Of a DNA stretch of 64,000 nt, positions 8,794 to 17,410 are shown piece by piece; position 1 is the stretch's first letter; each line of letters starts with the position of its first letter. The notes beneath the pieces were generated by a model. That model had not been told where the DNA came from. It was given only the letters and a program-made list of their open reading frames with translations, and did no database searches. The stretch is from Rhodospirillaceae bacterium (GTDB lineage: Bacteria; Pseudomonadota; Alphaproteobacteria; CACIAM-22H2), in assembly GCA_022843945.1 (NCBI GenBank), contig JALHMR010000004.1, positions 62,001 to 126,000 on the forward strand. Reading direction: 5' to 3'. A program made the translations under genes and the position numbers.

Positions 8794-8950
8794 AGCAATG
8801 TTCGTTCTGATCGAATCACCCCCACCCCAACCCTCCCCCATCAAGGGGGAGGGGGAAGAAAGAAGCGCCACTCCAAAGCCCTCCCCCCTTGTGGGGGAGG
8901 GTAGGGTGGGGGGTGCGCCACCGCGCCAATCTGATCGGAACGCACTCTAG
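8790..8950. repeat. Long imperfect inverted repeat downstream of amidase
   Basis: A roughly 155-base hairpin-forming element. Its outer arms are CTCTAGAGCAATGTTCGTTC and, inverted on the right, CCTAGAGTGCGTTCC; both arms also carry a CTGATCG-type stretch. Inner arms are CCCCACCCCAACCCTCCCCC against GGGGGAGGGTAGGGTGGGGGG. It overlaps the amidase stop and lies between convergent genes, so it could act as a bidirectional transcript end. It resembles dispersed intergenic elements common in alphaproteobacterial genomes (family-level recollection). Confidence 0.7.
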
Positions 8951-8963
8951 GCTGGGGCTGCGC

Positions 8964-10220
8964 TCAAGCCGCGCCCGTTGCCGGAATCCGCACCGGTGTC
9001 AGGTCGCCGGGCGCCACCCGACGAGTGGGCGAGGCGACGGCGGTCGGGAAGCGGATGCTCCAGACCGTGCCTTGCTCGGATTTTTCGAGCGTCACGGTTC
9101 CGTGAACCTGTTCGACCAGCCGCCGTACCAGACCGAGCCCGTGCCGCTTGTTTTCGGCCTGCGGCTTGAAGCCCGTGCCGGTATCGCTGATGGTCAACAT
9201 CGCCCGGTCGCGATCCGTGAGACGCATCGACACGGCAATTGACCCGCCACCGTCGCCGAAGGCGTGGTCATAGCAGTTGGTGACCAGCTCCGCGACGACG
9301 ATGCCCAGCGCCGTCACGACGTCGAGGTCGAGGATGAGCACCTCGCAGTCACACGTCAGCGTGACGCGACGGCCCGACACCGCCTGAAGCTCCGCAAGAC
9401 TGCGGCACAGCGATTTCACGTAGCTTCCGAAATCGGTCGTCCGGGTCATCTCGGCCCCGAGCAGATGGTCGTAGACCTGGGCCAGCGTGGAGACCCGGCG
9501 CGCGATCGCCTTGATGCCGCGCTGTCCGGCCTCGTCCGGAGTTTCGGCCAGCTGCCGGCTCAGCATCCCGTAGACCAGCTGCAGATTGTTGCGCACGCGG
9601 TGCTGCAACTCTTCCGCCAGGACCTTCTTCTGGTCGAGCAGCCGGTCCTTCTCCTCGACCAGGCGCCTCATCTGGCTGACGGTGGCCTGCAGGGTTTTCA
9701 GGCGCGAGGACGTGCCAACGGCTTCGGATAGGACGTTGGCGAAGCCGGTGAGGAAATCGATGTCGTGCTGATCGTAATTGTGTTGCTGGTTGTTGTCGAT
9801 CTCGAGAACCCCATAGGGCCTGTCGCTGCCCTTGATGACGACGTCGATCGTCGAAATGATGCCGTGCGCGGCGTAGAAGGGCGGCAGCTTGAAATGGTTC
9901 TCGGTACGCAAATCGTTGCAGATCGACGGCTGGCCGGTGACGTAAGCGCGTCCCTGCGGCGTGCTCTCATCGGCGCGTGAGACGACGTGGCCGACGACTC
10001 CCGCCTGCCAGCCGTACCCGGCTTCGATGAGGAGATCGTTTTCCACGGCCCGATAGCGACACACTTTGGAGAACGGCACGCTCAGGCCGTCGGCGCAGAT
10101 CCGCGCGGCCTCCGTCAGGATTGTGAGCAGGTCACCCTCGCGCAGGGCAAAGCTGCCGAAACCGGCGATCGCAGCCTGTTGGCGCAGGAGCTTGCGGACT
10201 TGCGCCGCGTCGTCGTTCAT
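8964..10220 (-). CDS. GAF-domain sensor histidine kinase (HisKA_2/HWE type)
   Basis: A 418-residue soluble sensor kinase with no membrane segments. A GAF domain covers about residues 20-170, ending in the typical YGVLEIDNNQQHNYDQHDIDFL. A coiled linker (SQMRRLVEEKDRLLDQKKVL) leads to a HisKA_2-type phosphoacceptor region, LQHRVRNNLQLV, with H207 as likely site. The HATPase domain follows, with VVAELVTNCYDHAF (N box) and SDTGTGFKP plus RHGLGLVRRLV (G boxes). Its ATG overlaps the stop of the upstream receiver protein by four bases, so kinase and response regulator are coupled and presumably partners. The signal sensed by the GAF domain is unknown. Confidence 0.93.
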   Translation of the reverse strand: MNDDAAQVRKLLRQQAAIAGFGSFALREGDLLTILTEAARICADGLSVPFSKVCRYRAVENDLLIEAGYGWQAGVVGHVVSRADESTPQGRAYVTGQPSICNDLRTENHFKLPPFYAAHGIISTIDVVIKGSDRPYGVLEIDNNQQHNYDQHDIDFLTGFANVLSEAVGTSSRLKTLQATVSQMRRLVEEKDRLLDQKKVLAEELQHRVRNNLQLVYGMLSRQLAETPDEAGQRGIKAIARRVSTLAQVYDHLLGAEMTRTTDFGSYVKSLCRSLAELQAVSGRRVTLTCDCEVLILDLDVVTALGIVVAELVTNCYDHAFGDGGGSIAVSMRLTDRDRAMLTISDTGTGFKPQAENKRHGLGLVRRLVEQVHGTVTLEKSEQGTVWSIRFPTAVASPTRRVAPGDLTPVRIPATGAA

Positions 10221-10654
10221 CTGGAATCCTCCGGTTTGGCGGGTGCGGGCGTGAGCACCTGCAAGCCGCGGGGAAACGGCGGCGACGCGACACCGGTGGC
10301 AACGATGCCGGCGACGATTTCCAGGCTGCGTATCAGGTCCGATGAGCTGTAGGGTTTGGTGATGCAGGCGTGACCGTCGGCGGCGGTGAGCTTGACGTTC
10401 GAGATGTTACCGGAAGCATAGAGAACGCCCAGTCGGCCGCGATCACCTAACCCGGCGACGATCTCGGTGCCGACACCCCCGTCCGCAAGGCGCAGGTCGA
10501 GGACTGCCAGATCAGGCTTGTGGCATCGCCCGAGCGCGACGGCCTCGGCAACGGTGCGGGCGATACCGCAGACCTCGTAGCCATGGTCGAGGAGCATCGT
10601 TTCGGCCATGTCGGCGATCATCAGGTCGTCTTCGGCGATCAGGACCTTAAGCAA
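10217..10654 (-). CDS. Stand-alone receiver-domain response regulator
   Basis: A 145-residue single-domain response regulator. D9/D10 form the acidic pocket, D53 (VLDLRL) is the phosphoacceptor, and K100 in ITKPY closes the site; no output domain follows. The start is a TTG at 10654, chosen because GGAGG lies seven bases upstream and the protein then begins directly at the first receiver beta strand (LKVLIAEDD); the frame continues upstream without a plausible start. It is cotranscribed and coupled with the GAF/HisKA_2 kinase. A lone receiver suggests protein-protein signalling or a phosphate sink rather than DNA binding (inference). Confidence 0.88.
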   Translation of the reverse strand: MLKVLIAEDDLMIADMAETMLLDHGYEVCGIARTVAEAVALGRCHKPDLAVLDLRLADGGVGTEIVAGLGDRGRLGVLYASGNISNVKLTAADGHACITKPYSSSDLIRSLEIVAGIVATGVASPPFPRGLQVLTPAPAKPEDSR

Positions 10655-11130
10655 CGCACGTCCTCCGAAGCATGGCGGTTGGACCCCTGAACGCGCTGCG
10701 TGATGCGCCTGGCTCCCGCGCCAGGCGATCAGGGGGCGAGCGATAGAACGGCGGGAGCCCGGGGAAGTCCGCTTTTGTCTCGGGGCCTCGCCATCTTCCG
10801 GCGGTCGGCGCCGGAAGGTGTCTGCCGCATGGCAGCTGATCCTCGCACAGGCCCGCCGGGTATACTGTGCAATACGGGACACTCGTTCGGTGCAGGGCAA
10901 GGGTCCTGCGAGCGTTCACTTGGCGGCCCGCCGGGCGCCGGCCCACCTCACCCGCCCAGTCTTTTCCTGGCGCGCGTAGCCGCCACACCAACCCTACGCG
11001 CGCCAGAATACTAGTGGCGCTCGCACCCGCGTCGCGCGCCTGGCTCCAGTGGAGCTTTCGCAGCCCACGCGCCCCCCGAAGACGGGCGGAGAGGGTAATT
11101 TGCCGCGCCTATCCCCGGCGATTCGGGGGA
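10655..11130. other. Gene-free gap with repeat fragments
   Basis: About 475 bases between the leftward receiver gene and the rightward DUF983 gene. It holds the hairpin element D2 (10969-11004) and a degenerate family-B fragment at about 11055-11098 that shares CGGGCGGAGAGGGTAA exactly with 19881-19896. The rest should contain the divergent promoters, but no convincing -35/-10 pair could be identified by eye. No small gene is supported. Confidence 0.6.
10969..11004. repeat. Hairpin repeat, family D copy D2
   Basis: A perfect 11-base inverted repeat, GGCGCGCGTAG and CTACGCGCGCC, around a 14-base loop. Bases 10971-10995 are the exact reverse complement of 4386-4410, which lies inside repeat A1, so this is a dispersed element present in two contexts. 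Confidence 0.8.
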
Positions 11131-11562
11131 ATGGACGATTCGTGGGAGTATCAGCCCGCGAGCCGCGTTCAGAACCGTATGGTGGATGTCATCGATCACT
11201 CGGATCCCCAGCGTCACGCACCCGTCTGGCCAGCCCTGCGGCGCGGCCTGGCCCTGCGCTGTCCACAATGCGGGCAGGGCCGGATCTTCCGGCGCTACCT
11301 GAAGGTCCATCAGACTTGCGCCTCCTGCGGGCTGGAGCTGCAGTCCTTCCGTTCCGACGACGCACCGCCCTATTTCACCATGCTGATCGTCGGCCACATC
11401 ATCGTGCCGGGCATGCTGCTGCTCGAGCAGCTCTACCACCCGCCGAGCTGGGTCCACGCGGTTCTCTGGCTGCCGCTGACCCTGGTGCTGACCCTCGGCC
11501 TGCTGCCGCGGATCAAGGGCGCGGTCATCGGCTTCCAGTGGGCGCATCGCATACGAGGCTGA
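11131..11562 (+). CDS. DUF983 family membrane protein
   Basis: A 143-residue DUF983 protein. It begins with a soluble segment containing a two-CxxC zinc-ribbon-like module (C44, C47, C63, C66: LRCPQCGQG ... CASCGLEL), followed by DDAPPYFTMLIVGHIIVPG, the family hallmark, and two membrane segments (about residues 80-100 and 108-130). The ATG at 11131 follows a GGGGGA stretch; a second in-frame ATG at 11179 is the alternative and would drop 16 residues. Function of DUF983 is unknown; it occurs widely in Alphaproteobacteria, often near respiratory genes. It stands alone here. Confidence 0.88.
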   Translation: MDDSWEYQPASRVQNRMVDVIDHSDPQRHAPVWPALRRGLALRCPQCGQGRIFRRYLKVHQTCASCGLELQSFRSDDAPPYFTMLIVGHIIVPGMLLLEQLYHPPSWVHAVLWLPLTLVLTLGLLPRIKGAVIGFQWAHRIRG

Positions 11563-11777
11563 GAGGGCGGGGCTGAGCCCGCGCGGATTTTGGTCAACGA
11601 ATCCTTGCGCGCTAATATTTCGGGTCCCCCTCCTTTCGACACACGTTTGGTTAAGGCGGGCGCGCGCAAACAACCCCGTATTCCCGGCGTTGTGCGCGCA
11701 AGGGTTAAGGCAGCGAGACGCGCACGCCGCACATGTGCGGTGCCACGCTAACGAAGCGATAGGTATTTCAGAACACT

Positions 11778-13157
11778 ATGGCGGTGTCGGGGGCCAACGA
11801 TTCGCAGCGTGTTGCGAGCCGGGAGCCAGCCGATACCGGCGGCAACAACCGTCGGTCAGCCCAAAAACTGGACCCGCGGATGTTGCCGTCCAACTTCAGC
11901 GATGCCCTCAAGAAGCACCTAGACTTCCTCGACGGTCGCGGCGGTGGCGTGCGTGCCGATCTCAAAGGCGCGGAATTCGTCAGCCTCCAACTCGAGAGGA
12001 TCAGGCTCAAATCGGCGACGCTCGCTGGTGCCCGTTTCACCGGTTCGATCCTGACGGAGGCGGACTTCAGTCACGCCGACCTGTTCGGGGTCGATTTCGA
12101 GCGCGCCGACCTTTCTTCTGCCAGCTTCTACCGCGCCGACATGCGCGGCGCGCGCCTGCGCCACGCCAGGGCCGTCAAGGCCGATTTCCGCGAAGTCGAC
12201 ATGCGCCCCGGGCAGCTCACCCAGCCGGGCCTGCGCGGCGGCATCGCGGTGAAGACCGACCTAACCGGCGCCCGCTTCGATCGCGCCAAGTTCACCGGCG
12301 CGACACTGGTCGAAGCCGACATTTCCAACGCCAGCCTGGTCAACGCGGAGACCGCCGGCGCCAACCTGTCCTCGGCCACGCTGCACGGCGCCGACCTGAC
12401 CGGCATCGTTCTTCTCCAGGCCAACCTGTCCTCGGCCCGGCTCAAGGGTGCCAACCTGACCGGCGCCGACCTGCGCGGCGCCAACCTGCGCAACGCCGAC
12501 CTGCGCGGCGTCGTGCTGCGCCGCGCGATGCTCGAGGATGCCGACCTGACCGGCGCCCTGCTCGCTGGCGCCATCATGCTCCGCAACGACAAGCTGCCGC
12601 GCGAGATCCGCGTGGCCATCCGCGACCACGAGCGCTGGATCGGCACCGGCGGCAGCCAGGGCGCGCGCGCCGATCTCTCCAAGGCCAATCTCGACGGCAT
12701 GGACCTGTCCGGCGCCGATCTCAGCGGCGCCAAGCTGGACGGCGCCAGGCTCTCCGGCACGCGACTCGCGCACACGCTCCTCGTCATGACCAGCCTGGTC
12801 GGCGCCGACCTGTCGCGGGCCGATCTCTCGCTGGCCGACATGGGCGGCGTCGATCTGCACGACGCGCGTCTGCCGCACGCCTCGCTCATCTCGGCCAATC
12901 TCGGTCCGGTTCCGCTCAAGCAGGCCGACGGCACGCCGACCGGCCGCTTCTGGTCGGCCAACCTGGAGGGGGCGGATCTGCGCTCCGCCAACCTGACCGG
13001 CGCCAACCTGACCAGCGCCCGTCTGACCAACGCCAACCTGACCGGCGCCAACCTGACCAAGGCGCTGACCATCGACACCCTGCTCGGCACCGATGCGCCT
13101 GTCCCGCCCTCCGGCGGCCCGTGGCAGCTTGGCTTCGGCGAGCCGGTGGCGGGTTGA
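11778..13157 (+). CDS. Pentapeptide-repeat protein (paralog 1)
   Basis: A 459-residue protein made largely of A(D/N)LxX pentapeptide repeats, which fold as a right-handed quadrilateral beta helix. After a polar N-terminus (about 35 residues) there is a short helical segment (FSDALKKHLDFLDGRGGG) and then repeat blocks at about 55-275 and 295-440. The blocks are separated by a hinge, IRVAIRDHERWIGTGGSQGA, of the HxxWxxxGG type, and by the insert VPLKQADGTPTGRFW. The same three non-repeat segments occur at matching places in the protein at 18452-19693, so the two are paralogs. No signal peptide or membrane segment. Pentapeptide-repeat proteins have varied roles, including DNA mimicry against gyrase; none can be assigned here. 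The Hpt-like gene starts seven bases after its stop. Confidence 0.93.
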   Translation: MAVSGANDSQRVASREPADTGGNNRRSAQKLDPRMLPSNFSDALKKHLDFLDGRGGGVRADLKGAEFVSLQLERIRLKSATLAGARFTGSILTEADFSHADLFGVDFERADLSSASFYRADMRGARLRHARAVKADFREVDMRPGQLTQPGLRGGIAVKTDLTGARFDRAKFTGATLVEADISNASLVNAETAGANLSSATLHGADLTGIVLLQANLSSARLKGANLTGADLRGANLRNADLRGVVLRRAMLEDADLTGALLAGAIMLRNDKLPREIRVAIRDHERWIGTGGSQGARADLSKANLDGMDLSGADLSGAKLDGARLSGTRLAHTLLVMTSLVGADLSRADLSLADMGGVDLHDARLPHASLISANLGPVPLKQADGTPTGRFWSANLEGADLRSANLTGANLTSARLTNANLTGANLTKALTIDTLLGTDAPVPPSGGPWQLGFGEPVAG

Positions 13158-13164
13158 GGCGCCG

Positions 13165-13614
13165 ATGAGCGATCTCGTCATCTCGCCCACGCCGGACGAC
13201 AGCCCGATGGACGAGCGCCTGGTCCGCGCCGAGCAGCTGATCGCCGGGCTGCAGGGCCGCTTCGCCGCGAGCGCCGAGAAACGGATCGATCGCCTCACCG
13301 AGATCTGCCTGACGCGCTGGGTCAAGCCGGCGCGACGCGAGGCGGCCATCCGCCAGCTGCGGCGCATCACCCATGACCTCAAGGGCGAGGCCGGCACCTT
13401 CGGCTACGACCTGATCACCGATATCGCCGATTGCTTCGGCGCCTACCTGCGCCAGGTGCCCGAGGTCCGGCAGCGCCACGCCGACATCGTGCGCTTCGTC
13501 TGCGCCTTCCACCATGTCTGGGGCGAGCGCCTGGAGGGCGACGGCGGTGACATCGGTCGCGGCCTCCTGGCCAGTCTCATGATCCTGACCGACCGGGCGC
13601 GCGACGCGGACTGA
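13165..13614 (+). CDS. Hpt-like (histidine phosphotransfer) domain protein
   Basis: A 149-residue alpha-helical protein. The segment RRITHDLKGEAGTFGYDLI carries the Hpt signature HxxKG with H70 as the likely phosphoacceptor and K73/G74 conserved; the following GTFGY resembles the usual ATFG(F/Y) of Hpt domains. The ATG at 13165 is preceded by TTGAGG at good spacing and lies seven bases after the pentapeptide-repeat gene, so the two are very likely co-translated. No kinase lies beside it. Whether it really carries phosphate is inferred from the motif only. Confidence 0.75.
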   Translation: MSDLVISPTPDDSPMDERLVRAEQLIAGLQGRFAASAEKRIDRLTEICLTRWVKPARREAAIRQLRRITHDLKGEAGTFGYDLITDIADCFGAYLRQVPEVRQRHADIVRFVCAFHHVWGERLEGDGGDIGRGLLASLMILTDRARDAD

Positions 13615-13620
13615 GCCGGG

Positions 13621-13680
13621 CATGAAGCCCCTCTCCCGCATCGCGGGAGAGGGTGGCCGCGAAGCGGCCGGGTGAGGGTC
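13621..13680. repeat. Inverted-repeat flank B1 of the DUF559 remnant
   Basis: A hairpin element running CATGAAGCCCCTCTCCCGC, a short loop, GCGGGAGAGGG, then GGGTGAGGGTC. It appears again, inverted and slightly diverged, at 14009-14070 on the other side of the DUF559 pseudogene. The small internal palindrome GGCCGCGAAGCGGCC is replaced by GCGAGCGCTAGCGAGC-like sequence in the other copy. Confidence 0.85.
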
Positions 13681-13718
13681 TATGCGATCAGCCCCCGTAC
13701 GGCGTTATAGTATAAAGC

Positions 13719-14029
13719 GTGGGCGATCAGGCGCGTACCCTCCGCAAAAGCAGTACTGATGCCGAACGCCGGCTATGGTCGGCGCTACGCGATCGCCAGC
13801 ACCCGATTGGTCGCTTTGTCGTCGACTTCGCCTGCACCCGGCATCGGTTGACGTCGAAGCGGATGGCGGTCAGCACAACGGGAATGTTGCCGACGTTCAG
13901 CGAACGGCGTGGCTCGAACGCCAAGGTTGGCGCGTGCTCCGCTTCTGGAACAATGACATCCTCTCCAATACGGAGGGAGTCATCACCACGATTGTGACGG
14001 TGCTCGAAGACCCTCACCCGGCTCGCTAG
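13719..14029 (+). pseudogene. DUF559 (Vsr-like endonuclease domain) gene, frameshifted
   Basis: The first frame, beginning at a GTG at 13719, encodes ARTLRKSSTDAERRLWSALR and then HPIGRFVVDFACTRHRL; after a shift near 13846 the second frame encodes VDVEADGGQH, RTAWLERQGWRVLRFWNNDI and LSNTEGVITTIV. These are the ordered motifs of DUF559 proteins, whose fold relates to the very-short-patch-repair and PD-(D/E)XK nucleases. Two lesions are visible: the usual dozen residues between ALR and HPIG (a GxxFRRQ-type segment) are shortened, and a one- or two-base indel breaks the frame before the VxVDGGQH motif. The 3' end, including the stop, lies inside the right flanking repeat. A sequencing error could explain the shift but not the shortened segment. 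Confidence 0.85.
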
Positions 14030-14070
14030 CGCTCGCCACCCTCTCCCGCAGTGCGGGAGAGGGGCTCATG
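14009..14070. repeat. Inverted-repeat flank B2 of the DUF559 remnant
   Basis: Starts GACCCTCACCCGGC and ends GGGAGAGGGGCTCATG, the reverse complement of the left flank B1 apart from a few changes. It provides the stop codon and last few codons of the DUF559 frame and ends right at the stop of the sorbosone-dehydrogenase-like gene. Confidence 0.85.
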
Positions 14071-14071
14071 T

Positions 14072-15418
14072 CTACTGCGCCCCGGCCGAACGCTGGTCCG
14101 GCCCGACCCACCAGATCCGGTTTCCCACGTCGTCGGCGACGAGCAGCGCCCCGCGCCGGTCGAGCGCCACGCCGACCGGGCGGCCCTGGGCCTTGCCCTC
14201 GGCATCGAGGAAGCCAGTGAGCACGTCGATCGGCTCTCCCGCCGGCCGGCCGTCGCGGAACGGCACGAAGACGACCTTGTAGCCGCTCGGCGGCTTGCGG
14301 TTCCACGAGCCATGCTCGCCGACGAAGGCGCCGTTGCCGAACTCGTTCGGCAGCACCCCCGGGCGGGAGAAGGCGAGGCCCAGCGGGGCGACGTGAGATC
14401 CGAGCGCGTAGTCGGGCACGATGGCTTGCGCCACGCGCGTGGCCGCCGCCGCATCCTTGACCCGCGGATCGAGATGCTGGCCGTAGTAGCTGTAAGGCCA
14501 GCCGTAAAACCCACCCTCGCGCACGCTGGTCAGGTAATCCGGAACCAGGTCGTTGCCCAGTTCGTCGCGCTCATTGACCACCGCCCAGAGCTGCTTGCTG
14601 CCCGGTTCGAAAGCCAGGCCGACCGGGTTGCGCAGGCCGTCGGCGTAAATGCGATGGCGTCCCGTGGCCCGCTCGATCTCCCAGATGGCGGCGCGGTCCT
14701 TTTCTTCGGCCATGCCATTCTCGCCGTGGTCGCTGTTGGAGCCGACGCCGACATAGAGGAAGCGCCCGTCGGGGCTGGCGACCAGGCTCTTGGTCCAGTG
14801 GTGGTTGCGCGGCCCGCCCGGGAGGTCAACGAGCTTCTCGCCGGTCGAGGCGATACGCGTCTCGCCGCTGCGATAGGGGAAGCGGCGCACCGCGTCCGCC
14901 TCCGCGACGTAGAGATCGTCCCCGACCAGCGCCATGCCGAAGGGGGACTGCACGCCTTCGATGAACACGCGGCGCAGCTCGGCCTTGCCGTCGCCGTCGG
15001 CGTCGCGCAGCAGGGTGATGCGGTTGGCGCTGGGTGTGCCGGCGCCGGCCTTCTTCATCATCATCTTTTTGAAGAAGCCTTTGACGCCTTCGCCTTTGAC
15101 CTCCTCGCCCTTGGGCGGGGCATTGCTCTCCGCCACCAGCACGTCGCCGTTGGGCAGGACGTAGAGCCAGCGCGGATGCTCCAGCCCGTCGGCGAAGCTG
15201 ACCGCGCGCAGGCCCGAGGCGGCCGCGGGCACGCTGTCCGAGGTCCAGCGCTGGACCGCGGCGACCTGGACCGTGGGGAGCATCGTCTGGTTCGGCGGCG
15301 GCAGGGTGGGATTGGGCCCGGTCCCGGCCGCCGGCGGAAGTGAGGACTCGCCGCACCCGGCGAGGCTGGCCGCCGCCAGGAGCAGCAGGGTGGGAGCGCT
15401 GTGGTAAGGCCGATGCAT
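14072..15418 (-). CDS. Sorbosone/glucose dehydrogenase-like lipoprotein (PQQ-type beta propeller)
   Basis: A 448-residue exported protein. The signal sequence ends in the lipobox LAGC with C22 as the lipidated cysteine, so it should be membrane-anchored. The body matches L-sorbosone/soluble glucose dehydrogenase-like propellers: [53 protein letters not shown], the [23 protein letters not shown] segment, [24 protein letters not shown] and the closing [16 protein letters not shown]. Members may oxidise sugars with PQQ, but many have unproven activity and no PQQ genes are in this window. It is convergent with the DUF559 remnant and divergent from the hypothetical at 15487. Confidence 0.88.
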   Translation of the reverse strand: MHRPYHSAPTLLLLAAASLAGCGESSLPPAAGTGPNPTLPPPNQTMLPTVQVAAVQRWTSDSVPAAASGLRAVSFADGLEHPRWLYVLPNGDVLVAESNAPPKGEEVKGEGVKGFFKKMMMKKAGAGTPSANRITLLRDADGDGKAELRRVFIEGVQSPFGMALVGDDLYVAEADAVRRFPYRSGETRIASTGEKLVDLPGGPRNHHWTKSLVASPDGRFLYVGVGSNSDHGENGMAEEKDRAAIWEIERATGRHRIYADGLRNPVGLAFEPGSKQLWAVVNERDELGNDLVPDYLTSVREGGFYGWPYSYYGQHLDPRVKDAAAATRVAQAIVPDYALGSHVAPLGLAFSRPGVLPNEFGNGAFVGEHGSWNRKPPSGYKVVFVPFRDGRPAGEPIDVLTGFLDAEGKAQGRPVGVALDRRGALLVADDVGNRIWWVGPDQRSAGAQ

Positions 15419-15486
15419 GATGCTCTCACTCCAATCCCGAAGACCCCTTACCGGAACGAAGCAGGCGGGGCGGCCGTTCCTGCCCT

Positions 15487-16218
15487 ATGCGTCACCCCGA
15501 CATATCTCCGTCCCGCCGCCCGGCCCGTCCGGGCGGCGCTCGGGCGCGAGCGGCGAAGACGGTTCCCACCGGCGCCGCGCGTTGCCGCCGCAAGTTCCTG
15601 CGCATCTTCCCCGGGGGTTTCCGGGACGCGGATTACCGCGCGCTGGAGCGTGACTATAAGGCGGCGGCGCATGAGCGTTGGCAGTCGGCGCTCGACGAGC
15701 CGGCCTTTCGCGCGTTGCTGCGCAGATCGGAGTATGAGGAGATCACCCGCCGCGCGGTCGCCGTCGAGGCGCGGACCAACCTGATCTTCTCGTTCGAAAA
15801 GATGGCCCTGCGCGATGCGATGAGGCCGGCGGGCGGCGCCCGGGCTTTCGCCCGGGGGCTTTACGAGTTTCTGCATGGCGCGGGAGAGCCGCGAGCCCGG
15901 TTCGCCGCCTGGTGCGATGCCGTGGCGGCCCTGCCGCGAAAGCAGACGCGCGTCTCGACCTGGCCGATCGTCACGGTATTCGGCTTCCTCGCCCAGCCCG
16001 AGCGCCACGTCTTCCTCAAGCCGAACGTCACGCGCCGCGCCGCGCAGGAGTACGGCTTTCCCTTCCACTACGAATCGCGGCCGGGCTGGGAGACCTATGC
16101 CAGCCTTCTCGACTTTGCCGCGACGGTGCAGGCCGACCTCATTGACCTGCGGCCGCGCGACATGATCGACATCCAGTCGTTTCTCTGGGTGCAGGGCTCC
16201 GACGAATACGCGGAGTGA
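15487..16218 (+). CDS. Conserved hypothetical protein
   Basis: A 243-residue soluble protein I recognise only as a conserved hypothetical. The first 30 residues are Arg/Pro/Ala-rich and may not be part of the fold (or the real start may be later). The remainder has well-ordered features: CRRKFLRIFPGGFRDADYRALERDYKAAAHERW (about 33-65, split here only for description), a middle helix set around SFEKMALRDAMR, and a C-terminal portion with RHVFLKPNVTRRAAQEY and the final IDIQSFLWVQGSDEY. Tryptophan- and aromatic-rich, no signal peptide or membrane segment. It converges with the DUF2189 gene; stops are seven bases apart. Confidence 0.75.
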   Translation: MRHPDISPSRRPARPGGARARAAKTVPTGAARCRRKFLRIFPGGFRDADYRALERDYKAAAHERWQSALDEPAFRALLRRSEYEEITRRAVAVEARTNLIFSFEKMALRDAMRPAGGARAFARGLYEFLHGAGEPRARFAAWCDAVAALPRKQTRVSTWPIVTVFGFLAQPERHVFLKPNVTRRAAQEYGFPFHYESRPGWETYASLLDFAATVQADLIDLRPRDMIDIQSFLWVQGSDEYAE

Positions 16219-16224
16219 TCGTCT

Positions 16225-17034
16225 TTATTCGACCATGCGCCGGTAAAGATGCCAGGTCGCGTGGCCGAGGACCGGCATGACCAGGATCAGCCCGACCAGG
16301 AACGGCGCCGAGCCGACGGCCAGCCCCACCGCGACGATCAGGCCCCACATCGCGACCATCACCGGGTTGCGGGCGGTGGCGCGGATCGAGGTCAGCACCG
16401 CCGTCACCGGGCCGACGTGGCGGTCGAGCATCATGGGGAACGACACCACGCTGATGGCCAGCACGAAAACCGCGAACAGGAAGCCGATGAACATGCCCTC
16501 GACGATCAGGGCGTGGCCATGCGGGGTGGTCAGCACCTCGCGCAGGAAGGTGTCGGGCGATTCAGGGTTGGCGTAGCCGAAGTTCCAGATGTAGAGCGTC
16601 TGCGCGGTGTAGATCCAGTAGACGAAGATCGCCATCAGCACGAGGCCGAGGGCGGCGATCGACGGCATGGCGGGCGATTTCAGCACGCCCCAGGCATCCT
16701 TCCAGCTCGTCTCCAGCTCCTGCTCGCGCCGGCGACTGAGCTCGTAGAGGCCGGTGGCGGCGACCGGGCCGAGGAGGGCGAAGCCGGCGGCCAGCGGGAA
16801 GACCAGCGGCAGCGCGTCGTAGCCGACGGCGAGGCGGGCCAGCAGCAGGCCGGCGACGGGATAGATCAGGCCGAGAAACACCAGGTGGCTGGGCATGGCC
16901 CAGAAATCATCGAGACCACGGCGCAGGGCATACTGCAGATCCGACAGACCGATACGGCGCACCGCGGGCAGGGACAGGTTGCCGCTTTCGCGCGCGGCCC
17001 AGAAATCGCCGTAGGTCTTGTAAGCCATGGTCAT
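16225..17034 (-). CDS. DUF2189 family integral membrane protein
   Basis: A 269-residue membrane protein with about six hydrophobic segments. The N-terminal soluble stretch ends in VRRIGLSDLQYALRRGLDDFWAMPSH, typical of DUF2189, which is then followed by paired helices (HLVFLGLIYPVAGLLLARL; LPLVFPLAAGFALLGPVAA), the conserved GLYELSRRRE loop, and later VVSFPMMLDR and FPMMLDRHVGPVTAV-type sequence. The last helix ends GHATWHLYRRMVE. Function unknown for the family; homologs are common in Alphaproteobacteria. Translation start at 17034 (MTMAYK, with a second Met two codons later). Confidence 0.88.
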   Translation of the reverse strand: MTMAYKTYGDFWAARESGNLSLPAVRRIGLSDLQYALRRGLDDFWAMPSHLVFLGLIYPVAGLLLARLAVGYDALPLVFPLAAGFALLGPVAATGLYELSRRREQELETSWKDAWGVLKSPAMPSIAALGLVLMAIFVYWIYTAQTLYIWNFGYANPESPDTFLREVLTTPHGHALIVEGMFIGFLFAVFVLAISVVSFPMMLDRHVGPVTAVLTSIRATARNPVMVAMWGLIVAVGLAVGSAPFLVGLILVMPVLGHATWHLYRRMVE

Positions 17035-17410
17035 GCCTCCATGCGCAGTGCAGCGTCAGCCGCGCGCCTGAGACCATTGACCAACGATGAAACCAGCGGG
17101 TGCAGAGACTTCCGACACCCACGTTGGACACGTTCGGCGCGGCCTTGCACCAAAGAGTCTACGCCTGTGCCGTTTCCCTGTCCGTGACTTTTTCGGGCAG
17201 GGGATGCCGCGATGCTGCGCTGCACTAACAGGTTGATGCAGCGAGGCTCTGTCGGGGGCCGCTACCTTTCCCCTCTGCTCTCAAATGTCACCCCGGACAA
17301 GGCGCTCTTCCGAGAGCGCCGCGATCCGGGGTCCATGGTGCAAGCGGCCCGATGGATCCCGGACCGCGCTCGCTTCGCTCGCTTGTCCGGGATGACGGTG
17401 ATTACGGGCC
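17035..17410. other. Intergenic gap containing repeat A2
   Basis: About 375 bases between the DUF2189 gene and the TauD-family stop, both leftward. Bases 17287-17396 are repeat A2. The remaining part (17035-17286) must hold the DUF2189 promoter and shows no gene-like frame or clear regulatory motif. Confidence 0.6.
17287..17396. repeat. Dispersed palindromic repeat, family A copy A2
   Basis: Opens GTCACCCCGGACAAGGC and closes GCTTGTCCGGGATGAC, forming a long imperfect hairpin, with the shared core GATCCGGGGTCCATGG. It sits 14 bases downstream of the TauD-family stop. Confidence 0.82.

Noticed and set aside
12128-13397. Long minus-strand frames and a strong 15-base periodicity across the pentapeptide-repeat genes, at first suggestive of a tandem DNA repeat
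   Set aside because: The periodicity is explained by the A(D/N)LxX coding repeats on the plus strand; the DNA units differ from one another and are not a CRISPR or minisatellite.
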